28,160 bases of DNA, taken from an uncultured Collinsella sp. Lineage in GTDB: Bacteria > Actinomycetota > Coriobacteriia > Coriobacteriales > Coriobacteriaceae. Made by a program: the position numbers and the translations under genes. The notes under the pieces were generated by a model that was given only the letters and a program-made list of their open reading frames with translations, made no database searches and had not been told where the DNA came from. Where the stretch lies: positions 1 to 28,160 of the forward strand of contig URGY01000001.1 in NCBI GenBank assembly GCA_900547505.1, in the 5' to 3' direction. This document shows positions 1-5,746 of the stretch, piece by piece (within the stretch, counting starts at the first letter, position 1; each line of letters starts with the position of its first letter).

Positions 1-49
1 ACGAGATGCAGCGTAGTCTCGTGGGCTCGGAGATGTGTATAAGAGACAG
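1..49. other. Sequencing adapter (Nextera read-2 side), not genomic
   Basis: The first 49 bases read as the end of the Illumina P7 primer (ACGAGAT), an 8-base index (GCAGCGTA), the read-2 sequence and the Tn5 mosaic end finishing in AGATGTGTATAAGAGACAG. The same index appears reverse-complemented at the other end of the window. This is library sequence left in the assembly. An open reading frame through it gives the artefact peptide containing SEMCIRD, which is not part of aspS. Confidence 0.98.
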
Positions 50-899
50 CTTTGCCAACTCCAAGTTCAAGGTCTTTGCGACCGCCGCAAACGAGGAGGG
101 CTCTGTCGTCAAGGCCATCAACGCCAAGGGTGCCGGCGCCTGGGCACGTGCCAAGATCGATAAGCTTGCCGGCGTGGCCTCCACGTTTGGCGCCAAGGGC
201 CTGGCCTGGATCGCTTTCCGCGAGGACGGCTCCATCAACAGCCCCATCGTCAAGTTCTTCTCGGACGAGGAGATGGCTGCCCTGCGCGAGCGCATGGACG
301 TCGAGCCCGGCGACCTTGTGATGTTCGCCGCCGGCCCGCGCCTGCTCTCTGACGAGATCCTGGGCGGCATGCGCTCCCACATGGCCAACGCGCTCGAGAT
401 CAAGCGCGAGGGCCACGACTTCCTGTGGGTCGTCAACTTCCCGCTGTTCCACTGGGATGAGGACCGCAAGGCTTACGCTGCCGAGCACCAGCCCTTCACT
501 CTGCCGACCGAGACCGACATCGCCAAGATCGAGGCCGATCCTTTGGCGGCCGGTTCTTGCACCTACGACTTTGTCATGGACGGCTTTGAGGCCGGCGGCG
601 GCGGTATGCGTATCCACAACGCCGAGATGCAGATGTCCATGCTCAAGCTCCTGGGCTTTACCGAGGAGCGCGCCGAGTCTCAGTTTGGCTTCCTCATGGA
701 GGCTCTCAAGTTTGGTGCGCCCCCGATGGGCGGTTTCGCTCTGGGCCTGGACCGCGTGTGCATGCTGCTCACCGGCTCCGACTCCATCCGCGACGTCATG
801 GCGTTCCCCAAGACGGCCAGCGGCTCCGACCTCATGTCGGGCGCCCCGAGTGCCGTTAGTGGCGCCCAGCTCAAGGACGTCAGCCTGCGCCTGATGTAG
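50..899 (+). CDS. aspS: Aspartate--tRNA ligase, C-terminal part (5' end missing)
   Basis: About 282 residues of a class II aspartyl-tRNA synthetase, which charges tRNA-Asp (or Asp/Asn if non-discriminating) in the cytoplasm. The first genomic codon is at 51 (Phe). The first ~115 residues match the GAD insertion domain of bacterial AspRS ([23 protein letters not shown]). Catalytic-core segments follow ([15 protein letters not shown], the glycine-rich [13 protein letters not shown], and motif 3 [27 protein letters not shown]), with the usual [11 protein letters not shown] tail. The N-terminal anticodon-binding domain and motifs 1 and 2 lie off the contig. Residues before Phe-51 in the open frame are adapter-derived. 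A strong terminator follows 24 bases after the stop. Confidence 0.96.
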
Positions 900-922
900 G
901 CGAGCGGCTACTTATTGCTTGC

Positions 923-957
923 AACGAGGGAAGGACGTGTGCCTTCCCTCGTTTTTT
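923..957 (+). terminator. Rho-independent terminator of aspS
   Basis: A 12-bp perfect stem (923-934 with 942-953, loop of 7) is followed by a run of six T. It lies just after the aspS stop and ends that transcript before the HPr-like gene. Confidence 0.93.
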
Positions 958-1043
958 ATGGGACGGGGGTGCGCCGGTAACGTACAATAACTACCACGTG
1001 GCTGGGTTTTGCCGGCCGAATGTGCGATGTCGTGGGAGGGGAC

Positions 1044-1292
1044 ATGGTCGAGTTTACAAAGACGATTAAAGATCCGTTGGGATTGCATGCCCGCCCGGTT
1101 GCGCTGCTCTATGACATCATTGCCAAGCATCGTAGCGACGTGTCAGTCAGTATCGGCAATCGCCACACGGATGGCCGCGATGTTATAGGGCTCATGGCAC
1201 TCTGCGGCGAATGTGGCGAAGACGTCGTGTTCCGCGTTTCGGGCGTGGATGAGGCCTCCTGCGTCATGTCGATCAGGAACCTCTCGCTTTAA
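1044..1292 (+). CDS. HPr-family phosphocarrier protein with Asp at position 46
   Basis: An 82-residue HPr-like protein, the small carrier that passes phosphate from enzyme I to PTS EIIA domains. An in-frame ATG lies at 1020, but the ATG at 1044 follows GGGAGGGG closely and places the active-site histidine exactly at residue 15 (PLGLHARPV). With that numbering residue 46, the HPr-kinase Ser in Bacillus-type HPr, is Asp (GRDVIGLMAL in place of KSIMGVMSL). The charge resembles permanently Ser46-phosphorylated HPr. The gene stands alone between two terminators with no ptsI or EII gene visible. It could be a true PTS HPr or a regulatory paralogue; the family is sure, the role is not. Confidence 0.88.
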   Translation: MVEFTKTIKDPLGLHARPVALLYDIIAKHRSDVSVSIGNRHTDGRDVIGLMALCGECGEDVVFRVSGVDEASCVMSIRNLSL

Positions 1293-1300
1293 CCTCAACA

Positions 1301-1332
1301 ATGTGACAAAGGGGCAGTCCCCTCTGTTGCAT
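1301..1332. repeat. Hairpin with a GGGGCAGTCCCC core
   Basis: An imperfect inverted repeat around AAGGGGCAGTCCCCT, with outer arms TGTGACA and TGTTGCA. It resembles three other hairpins in the window (4580-4606, 21795-21827, 23538-23566) that have different arms but a similar GGGACAG/CTGTCCC apex. No T-run follows, so it is not by itself a terminator. Confidence 0.5.
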
Positions 1333-1346
1333 AAATTGGTATCAAT

Positions 1347-1386
1347 AGGCACTGCAAAGAGACGGTCTTTGCGGTGCCTTTGTTTC
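1347..1386 (+). terminator. Terminator after the HPr-like gene
   Basis: A 14-bp stem with one G-T pair (1347-1360 with 1366-1379; loop GACGG) is followed by TTGTTT. It separates the HPr-like gene from the feo locus. Confidence 0.85.
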
Positions 1387-1428
1387 GTATAGGAAACTTT
1401 TTCGAAATCTGAATGGGGGCCCTTTCCA

Positions 1429-1482
1429 AAAAGTTAACCACGTGTTAGTTTACTAAAGCGAACATAGGCGTGGTTAACTTTT
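1429..1482. promoter_or_regulatory. Candidate iron-responsive operator region upstream of feoA
   Basis: A perfect 14-bp inverted repeat (1429-1442 and 1469-1482, AAAAGTTAACCACG and its complement) encloses a second, smaller palindrome, TTAGTTTACTAA at 1445-1456. TTAG...CTAA-type palindromes resemble DtxR/IdeR-family sites, and DtxR-type repressors commonly control feo genes in actinobacteria. The position 43 bases before the first feoA fits a repressor site in the promoter. The protein that binds is inferred only. Confidence 0.55.
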
Positions 1483-1524
1483 ACCGCGTCGATGTTGAGG
1501 ACGAACTGACGTTAGGAGCCACTC

Positions 1525-1767
1525 ATGTCTTGCGGACCGCAGATGCCGGCAATGCCGCTTTCGATGGTAAAAGCGGGCGAAACCGTGCGCGTGTCTCGTG
1601 TAAAGGGCAATGAGGATATGAAGCACCACCTCAAGGACCTCGGCTTTGTCGAGGGCAACGAAATCCACGTGGTGAGCTCGAGTGGCGCCAATATCATCGT
1701 CACCGTGCTGGGCGCACGCTTTGGCATCGATTCCAAGGTTGCCATGCACATCATGACCGTCGGTTAG
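1525..1767 (+). CDS. feoA: FeoA-domain protein (first copy)
   Basis: An 80-residue protein with a single SH3-like FeoA domain (residues ~13-78; VKAGETVRVSRVKG, HHLKDLGFVEGNEIHVV, GIDSKVAMHIMTVG). FeoA proteins are small cytoplasmic partners that bind FeoB and modulate ferrous-iron transport. The ATG is preceded by AGGAG at a normal distance. The first 12 residues (Met- and Cys-containing) are an extension before the domain. It is first in feoA-feoA-feoB, 40 bases before the second feoA, on the same strand with no terminator between. Two tandem feoA genes are a known arrangement; the two copies are only distantly similar. Confidence 0.92.
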   Translation: MSCGPQMPAMPLSMVKAGETVRVSRVKGNEDMKHHLKDLGFVEGNEIHVVSSSGANIIVTVLGARFGIDSKVAMHIMTVG

Positions 1768-1807
1768 TCGACGGTATTTCTGTACGCACTGAAAGGGGGA
1801 CAAGTAA

Positions 1808-2029
1808 ATGAAGACGTTGGGTGACGTTAAGGTGGGCGAGAGCTCCACCATCGTCAAGCTTCACGGTGAGGGTGCGCTTCGCCGCCACCTTATGGACCTG
1901 GGGCTCATCAAGGGCACTTCGTTCAAGGTCGTGAAGGTTGCACCGCTCGGTGATCCGGTCGAGATCAACGTGCGCGGCTACGAGCTTTCCATCCGCAAGG
2001 AGGAGGCCGCCGTCGTCGAGGTCCAGTAA
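1808..2029 (+). CDS. feoA: FeoA-domain protein (second copy)
   Basis: A 73-residue single FeoA domain (TLGDVKVGESSTIVKL, RRHLMDLGLIKGTSFKVV, PLGDPVEINVRGYELSIRKEEAAVVEV), closer to the textbook FeoA than the preceding copy because it keeps the PLGDPVE and RGYELSIR segments. It is predicted to act on the FeoB cytoplasmic domain. GAAAGGGGG lies shortly before the ATG. It is 123 bases upstream of feoB; that gap holds the palindrome at 2058-2077, so feoB may have an additional regulated start. Confidence 0.94.
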   Translation: MKTLGDVKVGESSTIVKLHGEGALRRHLMDLGLIKGTSFKVVKVAPLGDPVEINVRGYELSIRKEEAAVVEVQ

Positions 2030-2057
2030 GGACTCGCGGCGCATATTTCTGCAGATA

Positions 2058-2077
2058 AAGTTAGGTTTTTCTAACTT
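2058..2077. promoter_or_regulatory. Candidate iron-repressor palindrome upstream of feoB
   Basis: A 7-bp perfect inverted repeat AAGTTAG...CTAACTT with a 6-base spacer. The left side reads TTAGG, like the left half of a DtxR/IdeR box, and it shares the TTAG/CTAA halves with the site at 1445-1456. It lies between the second feoA and feoB. Binding by a DtxR-type repressor is inferred. Confidence 0.5.
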
Positions 2078-2152
2078 AATGCAGCATCTTTGAAGCACAT
2101 TATCCAGCCTGCGCGGAGAAAGCAGCGCAGGCACACAAGGAAGAAGGATTGA

Positions 2153-4480
2153 ATGGCGGATTCTCAGATCCATGTCGCGCTGGCGGGTAACCCCAACTGC
2201 GGCAAGACCACGCTTTTCAACCTGATCACCGGCGCCAACGGCTACGTTGGCAACTGGCCCGGCGTCACGGTTGAAAAAAAGGAAGCCAAGCTCCTAAGCG
2301 ACAAGAACGTTACCATCACGGACCTCCCTGGCATCTACTCGCTTTCCCCCTACAGCCCCGAGGAGCAATGCTCGCGCGATTACCTCATGAGCGGCGAGCC
2401 CGATGTTGTCGTCCAGGTGGTCGACGCCACCAACCTCGAGCGTAACCTGTACCTGGCGCTTCAGGTTATCGAGACCGGCCTGCCCGTGGTCGTCGCCCTC
2501 AACATGGCCGACTTGGTCGAGAAGAACGGCGACAAGATCGACACGGACAAGCTTTCCAAGAAGCTCGGTTGTCCGGTCATGATGATCTCGGCTCTTAAGA
2601 ACAAGGGCATCAAGGAGCTCTTCGAGCAGGTAAAGAAGTCTGCTGCTTCCAAGGGCCAGGTGCCGGAGCACAAGTTCGATTCCTCCATCGAGGACGTTCT
2701 GGACCACATCGAGAACAACCTGCCAGCCAGCGTTCCTGCTAACAAGCGTCGCTACTACGCCGTCAAACTGTTCGAGCGCGACGCGGACGCCTGCAAGCTC
2801 ATCAACCTCACCAAGGAGAAGGCCGCTCGCGTGGAGCAGCTGGTCGCCCAGTGCGAGCAGGATTGCGATGACGACGCCGAGTCCATCATCACCGGTGAGC
2901 GCTACGGCGTGATCGCGCACATCATCGACGAGTGCCTCACCAAGGCCCCGGCCAAGATGAGCACCTCCGAGAAGATCGACCGCGTGGTTACCAACCGTAT
3001 TCTGGGCCTGCCGATCTTTGTGGTCATCATGTTCTGCGTGTATTACATCGCCGTTTCCACTCTGGGCGGCACGGTGACCGACTTCACCAACGACCAGCTC
3101 TTTGGTACCGACGGTTGGTATGTGCTCGGCCAGGGCCGCGACGCCTACGATGAGGCTGTCGAGGCCGCGGGTGACGACGCCGACTCGGTCGACCCGGCGC
3201 AGTATGGCCCGTATGTTCCGGGTATTACCACCATGGTCCACGACGCGCTTGTGGCGGGTGGCACTGAGGACGGTGGCCTGGTCGATTCGCTCGTCTGTGA
3301 CGGTATCGTCGGCGGCCTGGGCGCCATCTTCGGCTTTGTGCCGCAGATGTTCCTGCTTTTTGTGATGCTGTCCTTCCTGGAGGATTGCGGCTACATGGCC
3401 CGCGTTGCCTTCATCATGGACCGCGTGTTCCGCCGCTTTGGCCTGTCCGGTAAGTCGTTCATCCCCATGCTCGTGTCTTCGGGCTGCGGCGTCCCCGGCG
3501 TCATGGCTACCAAGACCATCGAGAACGAGAAGGACCGCCGCATGACGGTCATGACTACCACGTTCATCCCCTGTGGCGCTAAGCTGCCGATCATCGCCCT
3601 GCTCATGGGTTCCATCATCGGCGACTCTTCCACCACCGCGGCGTGGATCAGCCCGCTCTTCTACTTCCTGGGCGTCTTTGCCGTCATCGCCTCGGGCCTT
3701 ATGCTCAAGAAGACCAAGCTCTTCGCCGGTCGCCCGACGCCGTTCGTTATGGAGCTTCCTGCCTACCACTTCCCGGCGATTCGCTCTTGGGCGCTGCACG
3801 TGTGGGAGCGCTGCTGGGCCTTTATCAAGAAGGCCGGCACAGTCATCTTTGCCTCCACTGTCGTGGTGTGGTTCCTGTCCAACTTTGGTAGCTACAATGG
3901 CACGTTTGGCTTCCTGCCTGCGATGGACGGCATCCCCGAGGAGTTCATGGACTACTCCGTGCTTGCCATGCTCGGCAACCTGGTCGCTTGGATCTTCGCC
4001 CCGCTCGGCTTTAGCACCTGGCAGGCAACCGCGCTGACTGTCTCTGGTCTTGTTGCTAAGGAGAACGTCGTCGCCACCGCCGGTTCGCTGCTGTCCGTCG
4101 CCGACGCCGGCGAGACCGACCCGAGCCTGTGGACCGCGTTTGCCGGCATGTTCCCGACTATGGGCGCTTGCGTTGCCTTTGGTGCGTTCAACCTGCTGTG
4201 CGCCCCGTGCTTTGCTGCTATGGGTACTATCCGCAACCAGATGGACTCCGGCAAGTGGACCGCGATTGCCATCGGCTACGAGTGCGCCTTCGCTTGGGTT
4301 ATCGGCCTGTTCATCAACCAGTTCTACAACCTGCTTGTCCTTGGGCAGTTTGGCTTCTGGACGGTTGTAGCTATCGTTCTGCTGGTTGCGATGCTCTTCC
4401 AGATTTTCCGTCCTATGCCTAAGTTTGCTTGGACGGACGAGGACGAGACCAACGCTGCCTCCGCCGCAGTTTCCGCTTAA
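2153..4480 (+). CDS. feoB: Ferrous iron transporter FeoB
   Basis: A 775-residue inner-membrane Fe(II) transporter with an N-terminal G domain: G1 GNPNCGKT (12-19), G3 DLPG (57-60), G4 NMAD (117-120). A helical spacer domain follows to ~residue 280. The membrane part begins with RILGLPIFVVIMFCVYYI and contains the FeoB gate signatures LSFLEDCGYMARVAFIMDR, SGCGVPGVMATKTIEN and FIPCGAKLPI. The loop between the first two membrane segments is long and acidic (DAYDEAVEAAGDDADS), possibly an outward-facing segment. Length is normal for the family. GGAAGAAGG precedes the ATG. It is the last gene of the feoA-feoA-feoB set and has its own terminator. Confidence 0.97.
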   Translation: MADSQIHVALAGNPNCGKTTLFNLITGANGYVGNWPGVTVEKKEAKLLSDKNVTITDLPGIYSLSPYSPEEQCSRDYLMSGEPDVVVQVVDATNLERNLYLALQVIETGLPVVVALNMADLVEKNGDKIDTDKLSKKLGCPVMMISALKNKGIKELFEQVKKSAASKGQVPEHKFDSSIEDVLDHIENNLPASVPANKRRYYAVKLFERDADACKLINLTKEKAARVEQLVAQCEQDCDDDAESIITGERYGVIAHIIDECLTKAPAKMSTSEKIDRVVTNRILGLPIFVVIMFCVYYIAVSTLGGTVTDFTNDQLFGTDGWYVLGQGRDAYDEAVEAAGDDADSVDPAQYGPYVPGITTMVHDALVAGGTEDGGLVDSLVCDGIVGGLGAIFGFVPQMFLLFVMLSFLEDCGYMARVAFIMDRVFRRFGLSGKSFIPMLVSSGCGVPGVMATKTIENEKDRRMTVMTTTFIPCGAKLPIIALLMGSIIGDSSTTAAWISPLFYFLGVFAVIASGLMLKKTKLFAGRPTPFVMELPAYHFPAIRSWALHVWERCWAFIKKAGTVIFASTVVVWFLSNFGSYNGTFGFLPAMDGIPEEFMDYSVLAMLGNLVAWIFAPLGFSTWQATALTVSGLVAKENVVATAGSLLSVADAGETDPSLWTAFAGMFPTMGACVAFGAFNLLCAPCFAAMGTIRNQMDSGKWTAIAIGYECAFAWVIGLFINQFYNLLVLGQFGFWTVVAIVLLVAMLFQIFRPMPKFAWTDEDETNAASAAVSA

Positions 4481-4507
4481 GTCCGAATAAGGATTAACCC
4501 CTTTCCG

Positions 4508-4544
4508 AAAGCCCGGGTGTCCCAGCGACACTCGGGCTTTTTGG
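4508..4544 (+). terminator. Terminator after feoB
   Basis: A 12-bp stem (4510-4521 with 4527-4538, one G-T pair) is followed by a T-run, 28 bases after the feoB stop. Confidence 0.92.
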
Positions 4545-4579
4545 TGGGGGGAGATGTGGCGTTTCCGCAGATAAAACCG

Positions 4580-4606
4580 ACCAAAATAAACCTGTCCCTT
4601 TTTGGT
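4580..4606. repeat. Hairpin with a CCTGTCCC apex
   Basis: Arms ACCAAAA and TTTTGGT (4580-4586 with 4600-4606) enclose a loop containing CCTGTCCC. The apex matches the complement of the GGGGACAGG loop at 21795-21827, although the arms are unrelated in sequence. It lies in the leader region of the small Cys-rich membrane protein gene. Confidence 0.5.
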
Positions 4607-4656
4607 AGGTGGAGAATGGGGTAAAGTAAGTGGTGGTTAACTAGAGGAGGCTTGCT

Positions 4657-4857
4657 ATGGCACCTATCGATATTGTTGTACTGGCTGTTATCGGCGTTGC
4701 ATTTGTTGCTGTGTGCGTGCGCATCTATCGCAAGGGCACCTGCGCCGACTGCGCTCAGGGTGGCGTTTGCACGGGGCATTGCTCCAACAAAAAGACGTGC
4801 GCCGCACTTAAGGGCGTGGACAAAATCGCCGAAGACTTGGGCCGCGGTATCAAGTAA
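4657..4857 (+). CDS. FeoB-associated Cys-rich membrane protein
   Basis: A 66-residue protein: one N-terminal membrane helix (residues ~4-24), then a short basic stretch and a Cys cluster (C31, C34, C40, C44, C50; CADC, GGVC, GHC, KTC), and a soluble tail. This is the architecture of the small Cys-rich proteins found after feoB in many anaerobes; a role in iron handling or electron supply is proposed in the literature rather than proven. GAGGAGG lies 6 bases before the ATG. It follows feoB on the same strand, but the feoB terminator and ~110 further bases intervene, so it probably has its own promoter. Confidence 0.85.
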   Translation: MAPIDIVVLAVIGVAFVAVCVRIYRKGTCADCAQGGVCTGHCSNKKTCAALKGVDKIAEDLGRGIK

Positions 4858-4871
4858 GGCCCGTCATCGAG

Positions 4872-4905
4872 GCGCCCTGCGAGCATTCGCCCGCGGGGCG
4901 CTTTG
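4872..4905 (+). terminator. Probable terminator after the Cys-rich protein gene
   Basis: GCGCCC (4872-4877) pairs with GGGCGC (4896-4901), with further weak pairing inside, then TTTGT. This is a weaker terminator than the others in the window; the repeat hairpin at 4958-5034 downstream may act as backup. Confidence 0.5.
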
Positions 4906-4957
4906 TACATTTGGGGGAGAGCGCGGCGAGTTGAAGAGTAATTTTGGGTATCGTTAA

Positions 4958-5034
4958 ATCAGTTGCGGTGAAATACGGACTGTTTTGGCTGTCAAAGGCC
5001 TTATCTACTCCGTATTCCACCGCAACTTTTTGTG
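4958..5034 (+). repeat. Long palindromic repeat, copy 1 (left of the kdp locus)
   Basis: A 77-bp element identical to 13373-13449 except at 4997 (G versus A). It is an imperfect hairpin: GTTGCGGTGAAATACGGA pairs with TCCGTATTCCACCGCAAC with a single A-C mismatch, and a ~30-base apex contains GTTTTGGCTGTCAAAGGCC. TTTTTG follows the right arm, so it can act as a plus-strand terminator. It lies between the convergent Cys-rich protein gene and kdpE. A third, more diverged copy is at 17626-17694. Confidence 0.93.
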
Positions 5035-5041
5035 GGGTGGG

Positions 5042-5746
5042 CTAGAGACGCTGCATGCGGTACCCGACACCCATGTGCGTCTGAATCATCTTGGGATGAG
5101 AGGGATCTGCCTCGATCTTCTTGCGCAGGGTGCGCATGAACACGCGCAGGCTCGCCAGATCGCTGTCCCAGCTCGTGCCCCATATCTCGCGGGTGATGAA
5201 GGTGTGGGTGAGCACCTTGTCGACGTTTTTCGCCAGAAGGACGAGCAATTTGTACTCGGTTGGGGTGAGCGAGAGCTCGCGTCCGTCTTTCGTCGCGTAT
5301 CCCGCGGCGTAGTCGATATGCAACGGACCGTTGTCGAACGTGCTCGCTTCTGTCGACTCGCTCGACGCCATCGAGGAACGCCTCAAATTCGCACGGACGC
5401 GCGCGAGCAACTCATCCACAGAAAAGGGCTTGGTGAGGTAGTCGTCTGCCCCTGCGTCAAGTGCTGCAATCTTGTCGGAATCTTCGGTGCGCGCCGAAAT
5501 GACGATAATGGGGACTGCCGACCAGCTTCGGATTTTCGTGATGACCTCGATACCGTCAATGTCGGGAAGGCCGAGGTCGAGCATGATGAGGCTGGGGCCA
5601 TGCGACACCGCATCCATGATGGCGGCCTGGCCGTTGCAAACCTTGCTCACGACATAGCCGTGGAGGTCAAGCGCGGTCGAAACGAGGTTTTGAACGGTCA
5701 GGTCATCTTCGACCAGGAGGATGCGTGGCTTAGCGGCATTATTCAT
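5042..5746 (-). CDS. kdpE: Potassium-response regulator KdpE
   Basis: A 234-residue OmpR/PhoB-type response regulator. The receiver domain has the acidic cluster E13-D14-D15, the phospho-acceptor D57 (LIMLDLGLPDIDG) and the YLTKPF lysine. The C-terminal winged helix includes LSLTPTEYKLLVLLAKN, VLTHTFITREIWG and the RTLRKKIEADP recognition segment. It turns on kdpFABC when phosphorylated by KdpD. The start chosen is the ATG at 5746, which overlaps the last 8 bases of kdpD (ATGAATAA) and gives translational coupling; upstream in-frame ATGs lie inside kdpD and add nonsense sequence. Minus-strand operon kdpD-kdpE. Confidence 0.95.
   Translation of the reverse strand: MNNAAKPRILLVEDDLTVQNLVSTALDLHGYVVSKVCNGQAAIMDAVSHGPSLIMLDLGLPDIDGIEVITKIRSWSAVPIIVISARTEDSDKIAALDAGADDYLTKPFSVDELLARVRANLRRSSMASSESTEASTFDNGPLHIDYAAGYATKDGRELSLTPTEYKLLVLLAKNVDKVLTHTFITREIWGTSWDSDLASLRVFMRTLRKKIEADPSHPKMIQTHMGVGYRMQRL

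Noticed and set aside
2294..4531. 745-codon open frame antisense to feoB
   Set aside because: It is a shadow of the high-GC feoB gene. Its residues are compositionally odd (His, Gly, Asp, Val-rich) with no domain, while the plus strand encodes a complete FeoB.
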